This document shows positions 55,698-64,000 of a stretch of 64,000 nt of DNA, in pieces. The notes below the pieces were generated by a model, which saw only the letters and a list, made by a program, of their open reading frames with translations, searched no databases and had not been told where the DNA came from. The position numbers were made by a program, and so were the translations under genes. The stretch's first letter is position 1. The number at the start of each line of letters is the position of its first letter. The stretch comes from Microdochium bolleyi (lineage: Eukaryota; Ascomycota; Sordariomycetes; Xylariales; Microdochiaceae): contig KQ964259.1 of assembly GCA_001566295.1 (NCBI GenBank), forward strand, positions 496,001 to 560,000, in the 5' to 3' direction.

Positions 55698-57731
55698 ATG
55701 GAAACCGGAACGCCCACAATTCCAACGATCCTGGTCAGCGGTCAACCCTGGAACAATGAGCCTACATTACTCCCAGCACAACTCCAGAATGCCAATGGGA
55801 ACCCCACGATTCGCGGACCCACCAACATATGCCAGACTCAGGCTTTAGACAGGATGATCTTAGAGAACGCGATCGTCCACGAAGCACTCATGGAAACACC
55901 CCTTAAGTTCCTGCATACCGAGATGATTTCGCGGATCCTCAACAGGACAACCGTGACGAAGCTAATCGAGGGCAACGGCTGGTGTAGGTCTGATGGCTCT
56001 ACGCAGCTGGAATTCTCCGACTTCATGCCAGACTCTCGGGATAGTTTCCTGCCCACTTTGGCGCTTCTGATTCGCATCGACTGTTTGGAGCATCTTCCCA
56101 CCTTCATGGCGGAAGGGATTACCGCGGAAGCCCTTCCCCTTCACAGATTGATAAGGCGTGATGACGCGGGGGATTCTATCAGTTTCCAGAAGAAATCGGC
56201 CAACAGCGCGGACCCCGCGATCAAGTTGGAATGCCTCGAGCGGTACATCTTCTGGGAGAATTTCGATACTTGGCAGTATCGTTTCATGGTACCGCGGCTG
56301 ACAATCAACGAACTGGCAAACGGCTCGTTCGAAGCCAGACACGAAATATTCTGCAAAAGGACCATTCTTCCATGGTGTCATACAGGATTGGAGGATCATA
56401 CAACTGATGTCGATGACGGCGAGGGAGGCTATTCGCAGGTCAAGAAGGTCATGATGGACGACCAATCACACGATTTCGGCAAAGTGATTCAAAAGGTAAG
56501 AGTCACTGCCTGTTCCTAAGGCAGAAGGAAATACAGGCCCGAAATATGAAGCAGCACGCGATTCTAGAAAGCTGACAAATGCTCATAGTTAGGTCTGGCT
56601 CGTAAGGGTTTTGCTGTCAAGACCCTCAAGAAGCAGAATGCAAGAGCTGATCCGGCAAAATATGAGAACGAAGTGGCCCAGCTCAAGCGGTTTAACGCTT
56701 TCAAGCATCCTCACCTGGTCATGTTGCTCATGTCATTCCAGCTTGGAGACACGTATAACTTTGTGTTTCCATACGCTGAGTGCAATCTGGCACAGTTCTG
56801 GGCCAGGACTCCTAGCTTTCGGACGGCTAAGGATGTCCGCTGGCTCGCGGAACAACTCAAAGGGCTTGTGGAAGCGCTTCAAATTATTCACGCCCCTACC
56901 TTTGAGCCTGATAAGTTTGGCAGGCACGGGGACATCAAGCCTGAGAATATCCTCATTTTCAGAGTCAACGGGAAACTCAGAATGGTGCTGTCAGATATGG
57001 GCCTGACTGCTCTGCACAGCGAGTACAGTCGATCGCGGCAGCCGGCGGCCATGTTGGCAATGACACCGACATATAGGCCTCCGGAGAGTGATCTCGAGGG
57101 CAACGTGATATCGAGGTCATATGACATTTGGACGCTCGGGTGCCTCTTCATGGAGACTATGATATGGCATCTAGACGGCTTCGAATGGCTGTTTCAGTTC
57201 TCCCAAGAGCGATTGACATCAGATGTCACGGGCTGCAAGAAGCCCACCTACTTCGATATAAAGGAGTTCAAGGGCGCCTCGGTGGGTGCGGCTGCGCATA
57301 CTGCGTCGATCAAGGTAGAGGTACTCAAGGTCAGAACATTCAGTCTCCTAACGCTATCCCCAAGCTAACATCAAACATTTATTTAGTACTTCGAGAAGAT
57401 CCGTAACCATCCAAAATGCACGCAATTCGTGCTCGACGTCATAGAGATTGTCCAAGATGAGATGATAATCGTGAGGAGAGCGAACAATGACCGCATCACT
57501 TCCTCAAGGCTGGAGGCCAAGATTGCCAGCATTCATAGTAGATGTCAAAGAAGCGACAGCTATGTCTGCAACACGGCCAACGCGCCGCGTGGAATTTCGG
57601 ACCCTGTCCATGTCGAGGTCGTGCTAGGTCAACATGTGTTGGACAACATGCGCATGGCAAATTTCAGGCTCCAAGCTCACGTGGGGAAAACTGAGAAATC
57701 AATCTCCAGAGAAGAACTGGCAAGGACATGA
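55698..57731 (+). CDS. fungal HGD-type protein kinase 2, divergent paralogue of kinase 1
   Basis: 627 residues from exons 55698-56495, 56589-57329 and 57387-57731, all phase 0. It has the same layout as kinase 1: an N-terminal helical region (FLHTEMISRILNRTTVTKLI, FWENFDTWQYRFMVPRL), then the kinase. There is no recognisable Gly-loop; the Lys is in GFAVKTLKK (near 277), the catalytic loop is GRHGDIKPENILIF (near 379), the metal-binding motif reads SDMG instead of DFG (near 402), and TYRPPESD replaces APE. The second intron sits at the position equivalent to the third intron of kinase 1 (VEVLK | YFEK against KEVLE | HLAY). Asp is kept in DMG, so activity is possible but may be weak. The C-terminal tail is shorter than in kinase 1. 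Start codon by default, the first in-frame ATG with coding character. Confidence 0.82.
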
Positions 57732-58830
57732 TAGCTAGCCTAGCTAAGACTTAACCAGTAACCTTGTCATCTTGTTCTCGTATAGTGTGGAAGAAATTTC
57801 TGCGGCTCGAATGCAACGCAGCTGTGCCGAAGAACTTCCCTCACATCTGGACTTCAAGATCCTGGACCACCTGAACCATACAACAAAAGTACTTTTGGTC
57901 TGTAAAGAACTACGGAGCCAGAATCTCCGAGTTAGAGGAGGCTCTCTAGAACTTTGAATAATGCGCTGCGTTTATTGCGGCATCCAGTTGCGCTTTTTCT
58001 GCCTTTTAGTCACGTCTCGCATCAGTCAAGGGTGGCCAAAACACTCAGGCAACAACAGCGGCGATGACTCGTGATAGTGAGCAGAAGGAGAATCCGTGGA
58101 CTGACAGTAGTTATTTGACGAGGCATGATACATTGCCACCGGCCTCGCGTCCACTAGGCAGTCGTCAGGGTACTGGCTCCAATACGAAGAGCTGATGTTT
58201 GGGGGCGGTCTTACCTCCAGACCACATTGACCCCTGCCGAATAAGTTGGTGAGAAAAGCCGAGATGAGGTACTCGTCCATGTATGTTGCCCTCAGGAACA
58301 TGATCTCCATGTTTGTTATCTCGAAACAGAGCCCCGGGCTGAAAGTGTGGATGCTCTGTGATGAGGTACTGTAGGAGTCAGATCGTGAAAGCGGCACTAT
58401 GAGGCGCGTTGAAGAAATCGAGTAATGAGGAATGACGAATACCCGTAGGTCGACCGGTCAAGCCAGCTCTGCCCTCTACTTTGCATCTACTACCACTACA
58501 CAAAGCTGCAAAACGCCCCCCTCATTGTGAGGGGGCTAAGCGTTGGGCCCAAGCACAGAGTAAGGCTCGCGAGGCTCTCGCGATATCAGGCGTCTATCTG
58601 TGAGACATGACTCTGTGTAACACACCAACTAAGCTGCAATGCAACCACCCAACCGAATGAGACGCACTCACGGATGCGTGCGGACCATGCGGACCACAGC
58701 AGGGAGGCTGTGCTGCACGGTGCCACGTTCACCGAACTGCTTGGCTTTTGATGTCGTACGTGGCAAAATCGCAGAATCTGCACGCTCTTTGAAGTTAGTT
58801 TAGAGTGGCCTTAGCACCTAGGACAACGAA
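57732..58830. other. gene-poor interval with hairpin sequence
   Basis: About 1.1 kb. A 61-codon + frame at 57772-57957 and a 123-codon - frame at 58026-58397 have no recognised homology and are not called. The inverted repeat at 58515-58536 is annotated separately. The promoter and perhaps 5' exons of the CorA-like gene lie in the right half. Confidence 0.45.
58515..58536. repeat. C/G-rich inverted repeat with STRE-like cores
   Basis: GCCCCCCTCA, TTG, then TGAGGGGGC: near-perfect arms differing by one base. Each arm contains CCCCT/AGGGG, the core recognised by Msn2/4-type stress regulators in yeasts. It lies about 300 bp upstream of the first visible CorA-like coding sequence; regulatory use is speculative. 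Confidence 0.55.
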
Positions 58831-58835
58831 GCCCG

Positions 58836-61135
58836 CGTGGGAATCACATCACTTAGCGAGTACGAACTGTGGCCCCCCGTCCTTCTCTGGACCAAGAGCC
58901 CCGAGGCTGAACTCGTCACTAAGCCTCGGCATAGATATCGGGATATATCGTAAGCCTGTTTCGGTACCTAGAAGGCATTCATGCGATCTGAGCCCTGGTC
59001 TGCAAGCTCGACAACAATGGACTGGGTACGCGACAGCTACGGTTTGTCTGCCACAGATCTGGACAACATCTTCAGATATGGCAGTGGTGGCGCTCAGGTA
59101 CTTCACCTCATGGAGAGCGACAAGATAAGCACAATCCGCAACAGCTTTTTCTAACAAGAAATTACTAACTGCATACTACAGTCCGTCAGTTTTACCGTTG
59201 AGAGAACAACGCGATATACGGGACTGGAGTGAACGTGTAAGTCTGTGCCAAACTACAGCAATTCCTCCGAAGCTTCCCTGACAGATATTTCATGCAAGAT
59301 ATGTCCAAAATTGAGCTCAACACGAGCAGGGCTGGTTCTGTTGTAAGTCCCCTGTCTATTTTGCAATCAAAAAGCTTGATACCAAATCCTGACGCAATGC
59401 AGGCTGCTCAATCATCCTGGCAAGACACCGAGTGTGTCTGCTGAGAAGATCGAGCCTAATGGCTGGCCAGATCACTCTGAAGTCGCCGGCGAGGAGAACG
59501 AGGCCTCAGTCGCTGTCAGAGATGATCGACGGGCGAAACCATCACTGAAGCTAGTCCCATTCGATCAGCCGACGTTCGAAAAGATTGCCGATGTGTTCCA
59601 TGTACATGGCTCCATCGCACGCACAATAAGTCGTGCTGATGCACCAGTCATCTCACGCACAAGGACTGTTGTAGAAGAACATGGCAATGACCACGAAGCT
59701 TGGAGTGAGTCGTGCTAGTGCTCAAAAACTGTGCAGCCGTTCCAAGACTGACAGTCTCTGTCTCGATTGACACATAGTATACAACGTCCGGACAACTAAT
59801 GCATGGGAGTCCGACCGGGCAATGACCGCCACATACTTCCCGCACAACGGACTGACCTTTGGCGTAGTCTTTGGGTGCCAAGCAGTAACCGCGGCAGAGA
59901 TTATTAAGAGGCTCGAATTAGCAGGCCAAGACGCTCTACATCCACTGATAGTCCCCGGCATTCTGATAGAACTCGAGCGGCAGAGACATATCGATGTCGC
60001 TGAACATGCCATAAACGAGATCGAGACCCGAATATACCAGTTGAACCCGCGTCCCGACACAACAGATATCATGGACCAGGCAGATATGGAGGTTCTCCAT
60101 CGTGAGAAGCGCTCAAAGTGGCTGGACATGACGTATCTACGTAACTGTCTAGCCAGCTGGAATGATCAGCTCACAAGTGTCGGTCTGTACCTCACAGAGA
60201 TCGATTCATCGCGATTGCAAAGAATAAACGCAGCTAGTTCTGAGGAGACACTCTGTAGAGAGGCTCCATCTGACCAAGAAACATGGCAGCATGGGATTGT
60301 ACAGCAAAGCTCCTACGGGTCATCCGAAGCCGAACTTTACTCTGGGACCGACACCAATACCCCGATCGTGTTTTCAGTGGTTGGGGCAAGACCGCCGACT
60401 TGCTGGGACAGTTGTGTTGGCAGTCTTGCAGATGACCAAAGTGACACAACGCCCGTCCATGTTCCATCAGACCATCTAAAAAAAACCAGTTTCAAGATCA
60501 GGGTCCGTGTCCACGCTCTGATCAAGGAATATGATAACCTCATTCGCGACTGCACCATGAGGATTGACGGGATGAGCATGGCTACACAATGGGCAAGTTC
60601 ATTACTCTTTCTTTCCTACACTCTTTGAGTTTGGTACACGTAGCAACCTTTAGAAACTCATTCTCTGCTAAGGCACTCTCTTCATTCGCGAGGAATTCGT
60701 CAAGAACTGACTAAGGTGAAATTAGGCACAAGGAGAGACAAACATGGAGATCGCCAAAGCCACCAGCAGGGAGTCCAAGCACATGCGATCAATTTCTCTC
60801 GTGACCATGGTATTCCTCCCAGGAACATTCTTCGCCGTGAGTCCAACTCTCTCGCTCCAGTTTCCCCGGTACAGGTAGCTCTGCGCCCCTTATGCTGGAG
60901 AGATCTGCTGATGCTGGAGTTCTCCTCACTTTCTCGCGCGCAGGGCATGTTCTCGACTACGTTCTTCCAATGGCACGACGGCGAGCCCGAGCCCCAGCTC
61001 TCGAGCTACTTCTGGGTGTACATCGTCATTACGGTGCTGTGCACGATGCTGACCCTGGGTCTGTGGTACTACTTCAACGTCTTCCGCCGCCGGATGAAAC
61101 GGAGCAAGGACGAGTACTCCGTGTCGGTCGTTTAA
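58836..61135 (+). CDS. CorA-like Mg2+ transporter-domain membrane protein, 5' end unresolved
   Basis: Member of a family expanded in filamentous fungi that shares the CorA two-helix end. Well-supported 3' exons: about 59402-59704, 59778-60592, 60726-60836 and 60944-61135. Family signatures are YNVRTTNAWESDRAMTATYF and LTFGVVFGCQAV, a long helical region (IVPGILIELERQRH, CTMRIDGMSMATQW), then ATSRESKHMRSISLVTMVFL and a final helix (VYIVITVLCTMLTLGLWYYF) with a basic tail. The bacterial CorA GMN motif is replaced by GMF, so Mg2+ transport should not be assumed. Intron 60593-60725 has a GC donor. Upstream coding fragments (YELWPPVLLWTKSPEAEL, then MDWVRDSYGLSATDLDNIF) are plausible, but they do not join in one frame with canonical sites, so the start is not placed and partial decay is possible. 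Confidence 0.7.
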
Positions 61136-61500
61136 GTTGCTCACACAGTCGGGTGCAGGGGTTCGCGATGTTCAGATGTTCAGAGCAAGGGTTATCAAAT
61201 TGTATGCGCACGACCAGTCTTGCAGACAGCACATATGTGAAGGAACTCTTCAAACACAGAATCATGGGAGCGCACGCACCGACCATGTCCAAGTCTGGGT
61301 TCCCGTGCGAAGATGAGCTGTCGAGATTCGCATGAGCCAGATACCAGCCGCATAACGGCAGTATGTCACTTCTCGCGAGTCAGACGGCCATACTGTATTC
61401 AGTTCAGTATTCTGAAATCGTGATTTTTCCTCAGTCGGATTTGTGTCTAGGGTTGCGTCGATCGTGATCTCGCCATCTGCGACCTTTTTTCAGGGCACGT
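61136..61500. other. convergent 3' flanks of CorA-like gene and sec27
   Basis: 365 bp between two stop codons. No gene seen. Confidence 0.6.
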
Positions 61501-64000
61501 TTACTCGTCGTCCTCGTCTTCGTCTTCGTCTTCCTCCTCTTCCTCCTCGGCATCCTCCTCCTCCTCATCCTCCTCCTCCGCTGCCACGCGACTACCATTG
61601 ACGGCACCACCACCAGCAGCGCCCTCGAACGAGCCACCCTCAGATTCTAACCGAATGAACTCCTCCCACTCGGGGAAGAGGTCGTCGTCTTCTGTTGGCA
61701 CACCCAGAACCTTGGCGACGCGGCCCTTCTTGTTCTTCTCGAGGCTTTCCTTCCAAGCTCTCGTCGCGTCGACGGTCAAGCTGGGCTTGTACGTTTGTGA
61801 GAACAGCACAGCCTCAGCCATGCGATTCGTCTTGGTGAGGACGTCGATACAGCCAGCGGCATCGCCAAGGAGCCATTTGGCGGTGAAAGCAACGTTGTGG
61901 GCACCAGCCTCCTCGGCTTGTGTGGCCAGTGCGGTGAGTCCTTCGCGGTTCGATGTGCTGGAATGGATCAGCAGTAGCGAACCGAGGTCCTTGGCATGCG
62001 TGAAGCACTCGGACGCGAGCGCAATGTCCCAGGCCGCTAACGCAGCATCGCCGACCGTCTTCCACTTGTGGTCGGCGTCCGCTTCCCGGGCAAGCTCAAG
62101 AGCTATGTCAAGCTGGTGTAGTGCGAGGGCAAGCTCGAACTTGTGCTCAGGGTCGGTAGCAACCTCGAGAGCGAGCTCCTTGTGGCCCTGGCCCTCGAGG
62201 AATCTGGCAATCTTGTTGAGCTGGTCTGACGGGATGTTGGGCAGAAGCTCAGCAGCTGTCTCCATGTCCTCACGGAGAACAAGAGTCTGGTACTCGAGCA
62301 CTGGAAGAGACAGGGCGAAGGACGTGACGTTGACATCCTTGTCCGCGAGGTATATCCGGGAGTCGCGCTGAATGTAGCCAAGAGTGTACATGGGTTGGTC
62401 AAAGTGCGAGACGGTATATGTCTGGTCGCCAACCAGGTAGTTCAGGCGGTTTGTGCTGTTCGTGTAGATAAAGCAGTCTCCCACCCATTCACCGGTCCGC
62501 ACGCTGCGAGATGATTAGTCTTCATACTATCGAAAGAGAAGCTTCAGGTGCTTGCACTTACGTCTCTGCGATATCGGTGATGACCTCGAAAGCGGCTTCG
62601 ACACCATCCTCCTCGTCAACTTCACCATTCTGGAATGCCTCAACGTAGGCCTCTCGCGAGAAGCGCAGGACGTAGAAGCTGTCATCGCAGGCCAGGGTCA
62701 CAAGCTCGCCGCTCTCAGACCAGTAGACCTGCCTAGGCTCGACCTCGATGCGTCGGACAAGGCCGTTCGTGGCCCAGTCGTAGAAAGACACTCCACCCTG
62801 GCCCCTGACACCAAGCAGAACACCACCGGTGAGACCATCGGCCTGGAACGGAATATCGAGTCCACCGGCCTTCTCCTGGAAGTTCTTGTAGACCTTGACT
62901 GATGTTGCGCTCTCACGAATGGCGAAATCGTTGCTGTTTTCCTTCGAGGCCCACACGAAGTCCAACGCAGATCCGAAGGCTTTGTTGCGCCAGGCAAGGG
63001 CTGTGTAAATGATGTACTCGCCGTCACCGCACACCGCGACGAAACGGCCGTTCGGTGAGTGGAGCAAAGTCTGAGGGTAGACTTCGCATGTGCCGAGCTC
63101 CTTTATGGGAAGCGTGATAGCCTCGTTGTCCTTGAGTTCTGCGGTACTAGTTAGCTACACGAGTCGCACGGAGACTGGTGCATATTGCTTACCACCGCCC
63201 TTGATGATGGACGAGAGGACTTCGTTGTGTCTAGCCCAGATGAGCTTGCCAGAGCCATCCATGCTCACAGCAGGTTCCTCCCGACCAAGCTTTACAACAA
63301 CAGCGCCATCATCGAAACCCACAGCAACGCCTTGCTTGCCCTTCTGGTAAGACACACACCAGGCGCGCTCGAGGCCATAGTTCAACGACTGCTCAAACCG
63401 GTACGTGTTGGCGTGCCATATCCGAATAGTGCCCTGGATTCGCAATTAGTCACTGTGTTTGTCCCAGCCAGTGGTTGGGCGTCCTACATCTTCGGAGCCG
63501 GAAATAATGATGGGCAACTCAGGGTGATAGCACGCGAAAGAGACATTGTTTGTGTGGCCTTCGAGGGTAGCAATCAAGCTCTTTGTCGTATAATCCCAGA
63601 CCTTGATCGTCCGGTCGTCGCTGGTTGTAAGGAGGTATGGCTTATCGGCGTGGGGGTAGTAGTCCACCCAGTTCACACCCTTCGTCTCGTGACTGCGGAA
63701 ACCTGTTAGCAATATGGCCGTGAGACTATGATGTGATTGCAACGTACGCCTCGAGCGTGAAGTTGGGTGTCGAGGAGCCCAAAGACCATATCTTGACCGT
63801 CCTGTCGAGACAAGCCGAGGCGAATGCTATAATAAGACTAGTCAGCCAGCTGACCACTTGCTAGGTGTCGCAATGGCGGGCGGCTTCGAAACAGTCTGCC
63901 CGAGCTCCACGTACTGTTCGTATCCTTGGGGTTGATGGCGAGGCCCATGACATAATGCGAGTGGCCCTCAAAGACCTGTACGCATTTCCAGCCCTTCTCC
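61501..64000 (-). CDS. sec27: coatomer subunit beta' (Sec27/COPB2), 5' end beyond the window
   Basis: COPI coat subunit for Golgi-to-ER retrieval; its WD40 propellers bind dilysine cargo. Visible exons: 63915-64000 (runs off the edge), 63748-63826, 63488-63692, 63193-63433, 62562-63138 and 61501-62503, with introns of 54-88 nt. The WD40 repeats seen include FEGHSHYVMGLAINPKDTN, ASACLDRTVKIWSLGS, TTSDDRTIKVWDYTTKSL and SGSEDGTIRIWHANTYRFEQ. These are followed by the second propeller and the alpha-solenoid (LNKIARFLEGQGHKELALEV, LGDAAGCIDVLTKTNRMAEA). The C-terminus is a long Glu/Asp run typical of fungal homologues. Missing are the start and the first WD40 repeats. Confidence 0.95.

Noticed and set aside
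58026..58397. 123-codon minus frame between kinase 2 and the CorA-like gene
   Set aside because: No signal peptide, domain or homologous feature; could not be told from chance.
48303..61135. Secondary-metabolite cluster or transposon island
   Set aside because: No synthase, transporter, transposase or terminal repeat is visible.

Overview
The window is nuclear DNA of a filamentous ascomycete (Pezizomycotina). Sordariomycetes is my best guess, from protein family resemblance rather than any search. The evidence is short introns (about 50-130 nt) with GTAAGT-like donors and CTAAC/CTGAC branch points, divergently and convergently packed single genes, no operons, and eukaryote-only proteins (Mad1, borealin, TRAPP, beta'-COP, Rpb4, Rpn10). 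Exon joins were derived by hand from splice signals, reading phase and family resemblance. Where the phases close exactly over the whole gene this is stated.

Layout. 1-5.0 kb has no recognisable gene. 5.0-21.2 kb holds a very large C2H2 zinc-finger protein (+), a CYP52-like P450 (-), the endocytic F-BAR/muHD protein Syp1 (-), divergently paired with a Csk1-like protein kinase (+), and a long disordered protein ending in a SAM methyltransferase (-). 21.2-47.8 kb is a housekeeping stretch: tma22 (+), nbl1/borealin (-), rpn10 (+), trs23 (-), rpb4 (+), a single-pass membrane protein (-), puf6 (-), gir2 (+), a conserved protein of unknown function (+), acl4 (+), formyltetrahydrofolate deformylase (-) and mad1 (-). 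Divergent pairs share 365-1400 bp promoters and convergent pairs are 260-540 bp apart.

48-61.2 kb looks different: gene-poor, with less GC-rich codon choice and fast-evolving families. It holds a possible relic of a CorA-like membrane protein, a small secreted 8-cysteine protein, two paralogous HGD-type protein kinases in tandem, and a fungal CorA-like membrane protein whose 5' part I could not assemble into one open frame. It ends at sec27 (beta'-COP, -), which runs off the right edge.

Most core genes work independently in translation (Tma22, Gir2, Puf6, Acl4), transcription (Rpb4), proteolysis (Rpn10), vesicle traffic (Trs23, Sec27, Syp1) and chromosome segregation (Mad1, Nbl1). The 48-61 kb block is the best place to look for something undescribed: kinase pair + CorA-like membrane protein + secreted peptide, perhaps a recognition or stress module. 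That link is inference from proximity only.
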